Assembly (NCBI GenBank): GCA_021234155.1
Contig: JAJEKV010000112.1
Coordinates: 310,001-374,000 of the forward strand
Length of the DNA: 64,000 nucleotides
DNA from: Isoetes taiwanensis
Lineage: Eukaryota > Streptophyta > Lycopodiopsida > Isoetales > Isoetaceae
Direction: 5' to 3'
Shown: positions 23,586 through 35,040 of the stretch, piece by piece
Layout: every line of letters begins with the position of its first letter
Position numbering within the stretch: the stretch's first letter is position 1
Translations under genes and position numbers: made by a program
Notes under the pieces: model-generated
Database searches by the model: none
What the model was told of the DNA's origin: nothing
Seen by the model: only the letters and a program-made list of their open reading frames with translations

Positions 23586-26500
23586 ACTGCAAGTGAACCA
23601 TGCCTGCACTAACACAAAGGCTTGATGATGTAATAGGTTACTTACTGACAAATATTTCCCACCTTGAACACCCATGCTTAGGTCCACATATTGTTGCCGG
23701 TTCAGATTCTATGGATGAATAGATGCGCTCTACATGCACATTTGATAGATACGATGTAACGACTAGAAAAGAAGGCACTTTTGCTTCCTTTTTCAGGAGG
23801 ATGTGTCATTTATAAATGTCAGAATTGCATCGACAATCATCTAATATTAACCTTTCAGCAAAGATGTAGCTTTGCTGGAAATTATAGATGACTATATGCT
23901 ATTGTAGTATCATAGCAGCTTGTAGTCTTTACAAGCCCTAATTACATATTGAGAACATGATCATCCTTTTGGAGTGGCCGCTTCGTATTGAAGATCTAAC
24001 TTTTATGCTACCTCACTGTTTATATAATTTCTACTAGAGTTACTAGAAACTGTTGCACTAAGATCTCAAACATTGCAAAGAAAAAACGAGAGCCTCTGCA
24101 TATCAAAACACTCGATGCAAACATGAATGAGAAGCATCTCAATATCCCTGACCAATAATGCTAATCAATGAGATGGAGTATATTACTGTTGAGAGTATTC
24201 CAGTTGTAAATCTTCTGCGCCAGGCTATTTGCAAGACTATAGTTGTGGATCTCCACCAATCGAGGACAGTAGTGAGCCACGACCTCTGCTGCCAACACTG
24301 CAAATTAGTACTCCAGAGGCATTATTTGAAAGGTAGCATATCAATCATATACTTTTTCAACAATTCCTGAGAAGTCTTTTTACCTCCATCACTGAAATCA
24401 CGGGCAATGTTTCTTTTTGGTCTTGATAATGGTATTCCATCAACCTGCAGTAAGTTAATTTCATTTGATTGGGGTCAAATGTATGGCTGAGGCACAAAAT
24501 ATGAAGATGTGGTACAACTTCCTATACTCAAAGAAAAAACATCGTAATAATGCATTACACAATAACCTTTTAAGTCATTCAACCGCATCCAAGTAGTTTC
24601 GTGTCTTTCTGACACATGGCAACAACCATTTGATTGCCACAAAAACATCATAAAATAATGTTAACCACAACCTTATAAGTCGTTCAACCATATTCAAGTG
24701 ATTCTTGTGTCTTTCAGACATATGGACAATATCCTATTAATTGTGGCATAGTTTCAAGGCTTGAAGCTGTCAGTCTTTTCTGTTGGCTCAAAACTAAAGT
24801 TTACCATTGCACTAAGGCAACCATAACTGATCTATGTCTGTTTTAATGTTAAATTCCCTAAAAACAATTGGAGGGAAAGGAGAACCAACCCAGGAGTATA
24901 GATTGGGAAGCTCCTCAGGTGCCACATCCATTATATCTGCAGATTATAAGATGCGGCATTGCTCCAGCAACGCCGGAAGTTCTTCAAGTAATAGCCAGAA
25001 CATTTGTCAAACACCCTGAAATCATGTATTAATAGCAATTGCACATACCTATCAACGTAGTTGCCATGGTCAACTTGCAAGCTTCTAATGATTAAGCTGC
25101 ATGAGTCACATCAAGAATAAATTATTAAGGCAAACATTTCCATGATGCACCATTTGCACATGCAAAGCAATCAGTAGTAATATGGATGAAACAAGAGAAA
25201 CAAGTGCAAGCCTAGGAAGCATTAATACTTAAGACATCTATTAGCCGTAATTGCCAGAAACGTGTGATAGTCCTGCTCACTTCTAAAGCGAGAGCAACCG
25301 TAAGACATGAGACATCAATGTCTGCTCCAATATCCACGAACAATACGCTACCATGGCAAATGAAGTGCCAAGCAAGCCCGAAAGACAAGTATGCAAGATA
25401 CAAATAAGGTGAAAGTTTAGGCAATCTACAAGACACTTTGCATGGTGGCCTTTGCCGCCGTGAAGTTGGGAAATGTGTGGGAGTTTAACCCACAGTAGTC
25501 CCTGCAAATGTGCGAAGCTACTCATATTTGCAGCTTTGTGGCAGTGTTATTCAACTTCACATGTTTTCAGTCGTTGTTAAGCTTGGTTTAGTGTATGCAC
25601 GCAGTGCTAATAAATAATGTTGGCATGCTAAACTTAAGGAAAATTAAACAGGGTTAGATTTCGAACGAATTTGTTATAAATTTGCATGTTTCAAGTTTCC
25701 AAAAAACTGGTTTTGTCTAAGGCCTGTATCAAAGCTACTTAAACTATGGCCTAATTGCTGCTTGTGCATATAATATACTCTGCTCAAGATAAAGTTTAGA
25801 AGTTCCTGGCTTTTGGTTATTGCTTCTTTAATAGCACAACTCACATAACAAAAAACTAGATTTCCAGTTACAACGTGATTTCTAAGAACGAATCGTAACA
25901 CTCTGGGCAGTGGCCTACAAGCAAAACATCACCCAAGTTTTACTCACATTTCATTATCAGGAGCTCCCTTTGCTGCCACGCTGTGTGCGTCCCTAGGAAG
26001 ACTTCCTCCAGTCACCCGCCGTGGCTTTCTCTTGCAGCGAACATTGTAGAACATGCCATGTGACAACCTGCTACATATGCCACGTCAGCAGCCCATCCCC
26101 AATACAACTTTTACATAAGTTAAAAGGATAGCCACTTCTGCAACGAATCTCATGTCTTGAAGTCTTAACATTTGGGATATTGAGCTGGAAAATACTACAA
26201 AAATGTGTTCATGAAAATAGCATATGCCTCAGCTGAGCTTCATACTCCAAGATAAGCTAGCTACAAAGTTCAAGCCCGGGGATTTTTTATGTTGTAGGAA
26301 TGATGAAAGTAATCACGACTACACCCCAAAAACTGAAAAGCACCAAAACTCCCATCCCATGATGACAGAACTACAGATTTTAGGCCCTGAACCTCAACCA
26401 TTTATGATATATATAAAATTGAGTTGAACTGGAGATATAGCTGGAGGTATGACTAACTGGATGCAGAAAGGGAAAGCTCTTGCATAAATTCATGCTTAGA

Positions 26501-26720
26501 ACTTGCAAGCTCGGCTTTCTAGTTTAACAATGAAGATCTCTCACAATTAGCAACTCATCTTACTAATTAATCAAATGAAGAGATCTAGAGTTGTCTAAAT
26601 TACTTCTGAGACTGCATCATGTACGAAACCCTGGAATTTAGGGTAAATGATTATATCACAAAAACTAAGAGGAGATTCACTGAATTGTGGTCATTACAAG
26701 CAAATGCATCACTTAATCAC
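23586..26720. other. Region upstream of the SCY2 exons; two possible exons only
   Basis: Two minus-strand exon-like islands stand out. One at 24,384-24,444 is bounded by CTGCAG and GTAAAA and encodes VDGIPLSRPKRNIARDFSDG. Another around 25,955-26,055 encodes a basic stretch including NVRCKRKPRRVTGGSLPRD and runs into a GTGAGT donor; it has the look of the end of a plastid transit peptide. Neither could be tied to SCY2 or to any named family. The rest shows no supported gene. Confidence 0.3.
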
Positions 26721-26899
26721 TAGAAAAAAAAAAGCAGATTAGTGCTAAGGTATGACATACCCCTAATTTCGCATTCTACATTGCGAGACTCTTGGCTCAA
26801 ATGGCGCTGCCATTCTCGACATTGTTCCTGGGGCGTTGACTTAGGCTTGAGGAGCCCTCGAACTTGAGTGCACTTATTCTGTGTGACGAGCAAATGACT

Positions 26900-27019
26900 G
26901 CATTTCTGCTGCCGATCTCCACACAGCGACCTTGAGCACAGAAAGAAAGAAACCGGATGCATTTCTGCTGCCGATCTCCACACACAGCGACCTTGAGCAC
27001 AGAAAGAAAGAAACCGGAT
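26900..27019. repeat. Tandem duplication, 59-bp unit
   Basis: The unit starting GCATTTCTGCTGCCGATCTC at 26,900 is repeated from 26,959 with two extra bases (CACACAGC against CACACACAGC). No function is evident. Confidence 0.9.
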
Positions 27020-27069
27020 CAGGTGACCGAGAGTTTACAGGAAATAGGAGGTTTGGAGCAGTCACCAGC

Positions 27070-27410
27070 ATATCCTAGGGATATTCTAGGATATACCTAG
27101 GATATGCCAAAAGCCCACATAAACAAGGGTTTCCCCCCCCCCTAGGGGCAACCCAACAAGGGTTTGCCCCCCTAGGGGCAACCCAAAAAAAAAGAGGCAA
27201 AAAATTATGACATGGTAATATGCGGGTGATGATGTAGCAAGGAAATTGGAATATATTTTTTCCTAGTCAAAACCTATGACGGCATGGATTGTGACATGAT
27301 GATGATGATGTGGAAGTTGTGTGAGATGTTGACGTGGGGGGGTGATGTGGATTGTGACATGATGTTGATGATGCGGAAGTTGTGTGAGATGTTGACGTGA
27401 TGTGGATTTG
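27070..27410. repeat. Cluster of short tandem repeats
   Basis: At 27,072-27,105 the sequence CCTAGGATAT and variants are repeated. At 27,128-27,188 CCCCCCTAGGGGCAACCCA occurs twice. At 27,288-27,405 a 55-63-bp unit starting ATTGTGACATGATG and containing GGAAGTTGTGTGAGATGTTG is duplicated. No coding capacity is seen; from here to 28,030 no gene is recognised. Confidence 0.8.
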
Positions 27411-28029
27411 ATGGGGGATGATGTAATGGAACTTGAGATTTAAAAAGTTGAAGCTAGTTTTGCCTCTACATTTTAAGTCTCTTCTTCTAGAGAGAAAATA
27501 ATGCTTTAGACCATGGAAATAGGCCTATGATTGGAAATAAGCAATTATTGTAAGTGTGGTGATATTAAGTGTATTTTGACAAGGAAAAAGAAGTTTGCTA
27601 ACTTTTGGACTTTGCGAGTGGCAATGGTCTAGAAAATAAGTGAAAATTGGATGTGATCAACAATTTTTGGATAGAGCCTTGGGAAAGAGTAAATCTTGCT
27701 GTTAGAACTAGATTATCATGTCAAATGCAAAAAAGCTTAAATGCCAGCCCAGGCTAGTAATTGATCTCTCCCTCAGGTTGCGGGCGATCAAATAATACAA
27801 AGTATTCCTCAATGGCAAAAATGCACAATGGATGGCAGAACATCAGCAGGAAATATTCTACCTTCTTGATCGTCACCCCAAGTCATTCTGAAGAAAAGTA
27901 TTGCAGAAACCTATGCAACCTACTAGAAAGATCAATGCAGAATAGTGAAAACAATATTTGATGCAAAGTTACGATCCTAACGGGTTCCAACACAAACCGG
28001 TCCAAGACTAGTGGTAACAGAGGCAGATA

Positions 28030-28740
28030 TCACTGAAGGCTTACACGTATGGCAAAGATTTAGATGGCATGCATACAAAACTGTTAAAATGGATTGGACC
28101 ATGGATTGTCCCCATCCTTACCAAGGTGTTTAACATGGCCTTTTTGAAAAGCTTCTCTTCACAATGGACCATCGGCAGAGTGGTTCTAATACATAAGGCA
28201 TGTGATCTTCATTGCCTAACCAACTATTGCATAACCATTGTCATCTCATTATTGGCAAAACTGTTGGCCAGAATTCTTGAGGAGCAACTGGCGACATGTG
28301 CAAAGGTAACAGAAGTACGCACACTTGCACATGCAGGTTTAGGTCCAAATGTTCTACCATAGACTATACTTTCACATTAAGTGCCTTAATTGAAGATAGT
28401 AGAGACAAACGACTTGTATTGCTGCTTTTGAATTTTGCCAAAGCTTTTAACACAGTCTGTAGGGAGAAAGATTAATATGGTTGGGTGTTTCCCAAGAGTT
28501 GTAGAATGTAGTGTATAGGCTCTATGAAACATGTTCAACTTGAATGCCACCATCATGACGGATCATCAACAGTAGTGTTGGAGCCTGCCAAGGGTACCCG
28601 CTCTCTCCTCCATTGGTTGGCTTGTACATTGATCAGCTCGAGGACTGGCTTGCACAACATGGAGATGGAGGGGCAGACTTGCTCGACAACTGATATATGT
28701 GGATGACCTGAACCTTTACACCCCAAATCATTACATTGAC
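28030..28740 (+). mobile_element. Degenerate LINE reverse transcriptase fragment
   Basis: This plus-strand relic belongs to the same family as the full-length LINE at 33,886-40,073. KLLKWIGPWIVPILTKVFN (about 28,078) matches ELLKWAGPPLVHVLTALFN there, and TLAHAGLGPN matches TLTHAGFRPG-like sequence of that element. Motif A reads LNFAKAFNTV near 28,430, with asparagine at two sites where the active enzyme has aspartate. YIDQLEDWLAQHG-like sequence and a damaged YVDD follow near 28,630-28,705. Frameshifts and stops are frequent. It starts and ends abruptly and no tail or duplication was found. Confidence 0.8.
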
Positions 28741-29519
28741 ATGTACAAAATATATATTGCTAAGATTTTTCCCTCGATAACAATTTGGGGGCGGGATTGT
28801 TTTAATCCTAGACAGTAATGTCGGCTGTCCTTTGTTCATTTGTGACATTTGTTTTGGGTTTTGTATGCCATCTGGTCTACGTAGATGATAAAAAACAATT
28901 CAATTCAAATCATTTCCTGATGAAAACGCCTCTTGGAACTTACATATTGAAAAGTTCATGTGCCGCTAATTTTCTAGCTCATGTTATTGGAGTTTTAAGA
29001 CCATGGAAAATGTTTTAGCCTCAAGTATAGCATACAATTTGGCAAAACTATTTTTAAAGTAGTGGCCTACTGAAATATTGCATTCACATTAGTCACTCGT
29101 TTTTGAAGTGGAAACATGGAGTGAATCATGTGATACTTGGGCATGTGCATCCGCTCATCTATGACTTCCTGTTTCCTTGTTCACCATACATGACATGCTA
29201 TCACAATACCTTTGTATTTATACTAGTGGTTCAAATGTTGCTCATACCTCTTGAGAGAATCATGACACATCGTAACATAAAGCTGTTTTCAATGAAATGA
29301 CATGTTTGATCTGGACAGATGTTTTTGTTTGTTGCATTTTCTGATGTCGTCAATTGATGAAACCATAAAATTGAATTCCGCAAATCAAGATTCAACTTCA
29401 CAATTTGAGAGCTGTTCATAATCATGAAGAATTTTCCACAGATGTTGAATATAAGAAATAGCCGCAACATGGTACATCTCGATAATATCCATCCACAAGG
29501 GCACAAAAAAATCAAGATT

Positions 29520-32500
29520 TCAAGAAGTAGCTGCAACCATTGGTTCACGTCTTGAAGAATAATTGTCATAAGAAATGCTTCGAGCTATTTCAAAAAAATG
29601 TTTAACACTTTCTTCTGGCGTTCCAACCATCACTCCATGTCCCAAATTCAGAATATGCCCTTTCTGTCCAGCTTTGGTGACAACACTGTAATTCAACGGT
29701 TGTAAGTTGAGGAAGAGTCCTATAACTCTTAACTTGAGGAACAATGAGAAAGTACCTGTTAATAGCATCAGTAATTGCCCCCAAGGGCCCAAACAAGACA
29801 GTTGGATCCACGTTGCCTTGTACTGCCACAGTATCCCCTAGACGTCTTCTACCATCAAGCATATCAACAGTCCAATCAAGTCCTATCACATCCACACCAG
29901 TCTCACGCATGCGCTCCAAAAGTCCACCATTGCCATTTGCATACAAAACCAAGGGCACTCCAGGACAATGTTCCTTTACTCTGGCCACCAACTGCATGGA
30001 AGCAGGAAATCGTTGTTTTATAGCATTCCACTTCAAATGAAAATGACAATTGCATTACTGCAAAAATCTTGCCTAACTTGCTAACCAAAATGATAATGGG
30101 CTATGAGGTACCACCCTCTTCATAAGAACAACTTTTAAATATTCAGACTTTCAACTAGTGAGTTAACATCCAAACAGACGACGCCTATATGTAACACATA
30201 GGCTGTATAATGTATTGAAGGGTATAATGTATTTAAAGACCTCTCCCGGTGACTTGCTAATCACGCAGGATCGGAAAGGAAACCAAAGACAGCACCAAAA
30301 ATAGCATCATTTACACATCCAAATCACTCAGAAGCTGAAACACAAAGTAAACACTTGTCTAGAACTCTTTGATAAGAGTTGCAATGGCTATCAACATAGT
30401 GAGCTAATCAGGACATCTTCCATGTTCCTTATAGCAAATGACATAAATGCCAAACTGTACTGGCCGGCATTAGACCAAACGTGGCTTTTGGTGAATTCTA
30501 TTTAAACTGTCAAAATAGGGGGTTCTCATTGAGAAATTTACTTAAAGATCATTGAATTTTCAGTCTCACAAATCTATCTTTTACTGTCAATATTAGGTTA
30601 TTCTAACTGAGAAATCTACTAGAAGATTATTGGATCATCAAGCTGAGAAGTGCACCTTTTTGATATACGGTTTTGACCAACAGTCCCACATGTCAGGCGT
30701 AAGTTGCCCACCCCAAGAATCGAAGATCTGAATACACTGAGCCCCAGATTTTATTTGGAAAATTGCATAATCTGCTATAGAAATTGCCAAACGAGACAGT
30801 AATGCATCCAAGAATTCTGGAGATTCATAGCACATGGTTTTAATGATCTTGTATGTCCTGGTTGTTCCTCCTTCAATGATATATGTTGATAAGGTCCAAG
30901 GGGACCCTACAAAACCTAGAACAGCAGCCGTAGCACCTACCTGCACAGCTGCCATTGAAAATTCAATCATTTCAACATTAATTTGAGCACATAAATTATC
31001 TGCAACAGTTGTAATATGTGTAAAGGGATGACATATAGACAAGTAAAAGCACTAGTTATATTCCAAATTAAGGATGAGGTGCAGTGTACCTAGGTGAGAT
31101 GCTTAATAATAGTTGTTAGAGGAATGTTCACAAGATTGTGATGGAGACTGAGGATGGGTGGCCTTGTTAAATACATGAATGCAATAGTCTCAATTGAAAC
31201 TATTGCTAATGTCACATGACACCTGGGGTAGCCGTATAAAGGGAATGGCTTTATTCATTACTGCATCTACATAACAAATAATTAGATATTTTTGATCCAA
31301 AGCAAACTATGACCGTAATCACTATTGCATCTAAATAACAAAAAAATTGGACATCAGTACATTTATTGATGCAAGGAAAAATAGATCTAAAAAGGACATC
31401 ATGTACAAACCAAAAAGCACGACCAAACTAAATGGAATATTGTTGACCTTAAGAAGGTACCTCTCTCCGTAAAATGGTTAGAGATTCCCCAACAAATTCG
31501 AGCCCTCCCAAGTCAATCTGATGTAGTTGATGTAGGCCATCTAGTGACCGAATAGGGGAACCAATAATAGGACCCTTTATGTCATCGATCTCAAACTGGA
31601 TACCTAGAGCCGGCAATGGGGTAAGAATGTCAGAGAATATTATTACTCCATCAGGATGAAATGCTTCCCAGGGTTGCAATGATATCTGCACGATGAGATC
31701 AGTCGTCTCAGACCGTTCGCGGAAAGACGGATGTTTCTGTGCCAGCTTACGATAATCAGCCATGTATCGCCCCGCTTGCCTCATCATCCATGCTGGTGGC
31801 CGGACCACTGTTTCCCCTTTGGCAGCCTGCACCAACAAAGGATCTGCCAATTTTGTTTCTCTCAGATAAAAACACTAGAAACAAGCATGAGAGTCCATCA
31901 GATAACAAGTTCATGATTAAAACATATGCTAAGGCAATTGATGACAATTTTTATACGAATATATCTAATGACAATAGGCAGAACGGAAGGTGTTTGCAAA
32001 AAGCAATCTATACATACTTTCAACCACAAAATGACATATGTTATTTACTTGCGTGGAATGCAACTAAACCATTTTAAGTTTCTGGTGCATAAACATCGCT
32101 ACCCCCATAACTTGATCGCCCACACTAAGGTACTTAGAATATTTTGCTCTGATTCATGACTGCTTATGGCATCAGTATGATCACACCCTTGCTAACATAT
32201 GCAAATCAGCAGCATCTGTGCCTTATTTTGGGACACCATGTGCCCCACATGTCTCAAAACTGTAAATATCCAGTTCATATCAAAACAGCAGGTTACTTCT
32301 ATGCTTTTCTCCATTCTCTCATATAAAACATATGTTTGTAGGAGGCAATACCTTGGGATTTTCTCAACAAAGGTAAGTGTGCCAATTCTAATGCAGGGAC
32401 AAAGACATGCCATCTGAAAACTATTGCAGAATCTTCTGTGGACTGGCCATCACATGTAATGTCTTCTCCTTTTCTGCTCAGTAGTTCTCTTCAGTGACCA

Positions 32501-33335
32501 GCCGATTTAAGCAGATGCATTGAATGGCTGGAAACTGCTACCAAAATCATGGCATGTAGCATATCTGCAAGCATTAGGATGATCCGACATCCCATGCTTC
32601 ACGAAGAACCTTGCAGCAAGATGAAGCCGATAACATTCTTTTTAGTGAGCATCTCCATAAACTAGCATGTCTAGCTTACTAACTTGCTCCTTAAGCTCTA
32701 TTTTAGAAGGGTTCATAGTTTGGCTAAAGAGAGGCGGTTAATGGCTATAGGCATAAAAGTGGAAAGAAAACAGTTGGACTATAAAGCGCCAAAGGGGCTT
32801 TTCTGGACAACCTGAACATTAAGATGAGAGGTGCACCATCTGATAAGACTGTGTATAGAAAAATGTGACCAATTGGTTAAGTTTATGCAGCAATTACTAG
32901 ATGTTTCATAAAAATCATGTTAAATTCAAAGAGTGAAAGATCTGGCTGTTATGTAGGGATGGGCATCTACAAATATCTACAAGAAGCACTTTTAAATGCA
33001 TACGAGCTTCGTTAAACCCCAAAGGTCGTCCGATTTAACGTCTAGTAAACCTCAGACTTTCGATTGCAGACAGCATTGCCTTGAACTCCAGATAATTCAG
33101 TAAAATGTAGTAATGAAGTACGGTAATTATTCATACCTGTTGAATTGTCCTGCTCAGAAGGGGAAGCGCTACATCGAACAGGCTGAAAAAATGGAGCTCG
33201 AGGATGCTCCGTCCTTGTGTCTATTCTCAGGTTGCATCTTCCGAAAACCCATGGATATGCACTCCACAAACTGCAAATTTGAGTCAGATCCGAAGAAACC
33301 AACATACCAAGATCGGAATTGCGGAAGCAAAACAT
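29520..33335 (-). CDS. UROD/HEME: Uroporphyrinogen decarboxylase, plastid-targeted, complete
   Basis: It removes four acetate carboxyls from uroporphyrinogen III to give coproporphyrinogen III, on the path to chlorophyll and heme. Minus-strand exons: 33137-33335, 31461-31843, 30656-30940, 29756-29991, 29520-29685. All junctions are GT-AG with matching phases, giving 422 residues from the ATG at 33,333-33,335; a second in-frame ATG at 33,303-33,305 would give 412. Exon 1 encodes a Ser/Arg-rich leader ending [10 protein letters not shown], typical of a plastid transit peptide. Landmarks: [18 protein letters not shown] (substrate arginine), [14 protein letters not shown] (catalytic aspartate), [17 protein letters not shown] (substrate tyrosine), [31 protein letters not shown] and [14 protein letters not shown] (substrate histidine). 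All known active-site residues are present. Intron 1 is about 1.3 kb. Its upstream region holds a G-box palindrome, fold-back DNA and a LINE. Confidence 0.97.
31844..33136 (-). other. UROD intron 1
   Basis: A 1.29-kb intron separates the transit-peptide exon from the catalytic body. It begins GTATGA (minus strand) and ends TTGGCAG. No embedded gene or recognisable transposon was seen in it. Confidence 0.9.
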
Positions 33336-33537
33336 ACCCAGATGTCATCGGGGAAGCGGTATGGAGATGTGATGCAAGTTTTCAGCTGTAGGCTTATCCT
33401 TATATTATTCCGGTTTTATTTCCGGTCGAAGCTTTTAGTCTTGTATAGATAGAATAGATAGAATAGATAGTATATTTCTAACTAATCTCAGTGGTAAGAA
33501 AATGTCAATTCACCTATTCCTATGTTCGTAAAGGCAA

Positions 33538-33763
33538 CTTAGAAGACATCCAGGCCTCGGAGTCACGATGCGCCACGTGGCGATGTTTCTTTTAAAGAAT
33601 GTTACTGAAATTCTTCAACAGACTCTTTTACGCAAAAACTCGACGGATCTGCTTTTTTACTTGACTGATCTGCATTTTTACCTGCATTCTGCTATTTTTC
33701 ACCCTGATTCTGCTGTTCTTACCCACGATTCTGCTATTCTTACCCGCCTGGATGTCTTCTAAG
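33538..33763. repeat. Fold-back unit with 18-bp inverted arms and 21-bp internal repeats
   Basis: CTTAGAAGACATCCAGGC at 33,538-33,555 is perfectly inverted as GCCTGGATGTCTTCTAAG at 33,746-33,763. Between the arms, from about 33,642 to 33,746, five degenerate units with an exact 21-bp period repeat the theme TCTGC followed by T-rich sequence and ACC. The G-box lies inside the left part. It could be a small MITE-like element, but no target duplication is evident. Confidence 0.8.
33571..33582. promoter_or_regulatory. Palindromic G-box upstream of UROD
   Basis: CGCCACGTGGCG is a perfect 12-bp palindrome around the CACGTG core. It lies about 236 bp upstream of the UROD start codon. In plants G-boxes bind bZIP and bHLH factors (HY5 and PIF families) that control light-regulated tetrapyrrole genes. 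That this one acts on UROD is inferred from position. Confidence 0.6.
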
Positions 33764-33781
33764 CTGTCTTTATGTTATGCC

Positions 33782-33855
33782 AAAGACCTTCTGCTTGCAA
33801 TTCTGGGCTGGCGGAGGCATGCTTGACAGCCCAGAATTGCAAACAGAAGGTCTTT
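33782..33855. repeat. 29-bp near-perfect hairpin
   Basis: Arms of 29 bp (33,782-33,810 and 33,827-33,855) pair with a single mismatch across a 16-nt loop. In a minus-strand transcript the mismatch becomes a G-U pair, so that RNA would be fully paired. It sits next to the fold-back unit and ends 16 bp before the LINE target duplication. Confidence 0.85.
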
Positions 33856-33929
33856 CCCTTATACAAGAAGATGGGTAGGAGGTAAATTTTTTTTAAAACG
33901 ACAATTTATTATCAAGAATAGAATAGAAT

Positions 33930-34436
33930 AAAATAGAATAGATTTTTAGCGTCCACGGAGACCGACTGGCCTATGGGACCCAAACAAAAAAAGAGAGCAG
34001 CAAGCGTATTACTGACAGGATTAAATCCCCCAAGGGTTTTCGAGGAAAAACCTTAGCGCATTATAGGTTTGCCGCATGTTTGTACAATTGTGTAGGACAG
34101 TTCAATCCCGTCCCAAAGGACACAACTGAGTCCGTGCATCCATAACCTCCTGGAGGTATGACCCCAACAAACCCACTGACACCGTATTCAATAACTCATG
34201 CAACGGTTGGCCAGGCACTAGTAATCGAACATATCGCTCTCTGATATGGGCAAATGCTGGGCAGATCTGGAGGGCATGACATTCATCCTCAATGGCGCCC
34301 TAGTGGCAACACTGGCAAAGCCTTTGCTCTCGTGCTTCCCGAGCCCAACGTCCTGTCTCAATGCGGAGGCGATGTGCACCCGTGCGAATGGAAGCTATAA
34401 GTCTGCGCTTCTTCATGGGCAACTGGGTGTCAGTGA
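33930..34436 (-). pseudogene. LINE ORF2 C-terminal region
   Basis: Minus-strand translation gives LPMKKRRLIASIRTGAHRLR, then IETGRWAREAREQRLCQCC and HALQICPAFAHIRERY, the Cys/His-rich tail expected after the LINE reverse transcriptase. It would follow directly on the thumb region ending near 35,041 were it not for the insertion between them. One stop falls after QCCH. Confidence 0.8.
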
Positions 34437-35040
34437 TGTTTTTAGTGGCGAATATTCGCAAAAGACGAATTTTTAAGGATTTTCAAAATCTCCTACGAAT
34501 GTTTAGTAGGTTACGTATCATATTTTTTATTATAATATTCGCCATGATTTGATATGAAGTTGTCCTTCCAAGAAGACATTCGCCATGTAATTGAATCTAG
34601 GACAGTAGCGCATTCGCCCCTAATTCTATAGCTTCTTGTGACTAAAAATCTAATATTCATCCTCATTTATACAAACACTGGCTTTTGAGCACCACAAGAT
34701 TGTCTACAAGTTATTCTTGAGATTTGTGTGACTTGATAGAGTTTTTCTTGTTGCATTTGCAGGTAATGTATTTCATGGGATCAATTTGGCTTTAGGATTG
34801 AATAGATGACCTAGAAATACTAGTCCACAAAGACTTCCATTTTTAGCCTTGAATTCAAACCCATTTTTACTTTGAGCATAAGTTATAAATGGTACTTGCC
34901 TATATTTTTGAATTATAAAGCTTCAAATTTGCCAAATGCTGATGAAAAGAGATGGATTATTTGACATATTCGCCATTAAAATTAATCTTATTCTTCTTTA
35001 CATTCGCCAACCATTCTATATAAATTGCATTGAAAAAATA
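34437..35040. mobile_element. Small insertion with repeated TTCGCCA motifs
   Basis: The LINE ORF2 tail is interrupted here by about 600 bp of unrelated AT-rich DNA. The left end carries GTGGCGAAT and the right end ATTCGCCAAC, an imperfect inverted pair. TTCGCC or its complement recurs near 34,447, 34,539, 34,569, 34,613, 34,968 and 35,000. Subterminal motif repeats of this kind are typical of transposase-binding regions in non-autonomous DNA elements. The exact ends and target duplication were not resolved. Confidence 0.6.

Noticed and set aside
31449-31850. UROD starting at a TTG codon at 31,850 as a single-exon start
   Set aside because: The body exon begins at 31,843 after TTGGCAG and joins in phase to a transit-peptide exon with ATG at 33,335.
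8560-33335. FPS, SCY2 and UROD as a functional gene cluster
   Set aside because: They belong to different pathways, lie on different strands, and are separated by unrelated repeats; proximity is most likely chance.
33642-33746. CRISPR-like array, because of the regular 21-bp period
   Set aside because: The units are contiguous degenerate tandem repeats with no unique spacers, in a plant nuclear context.
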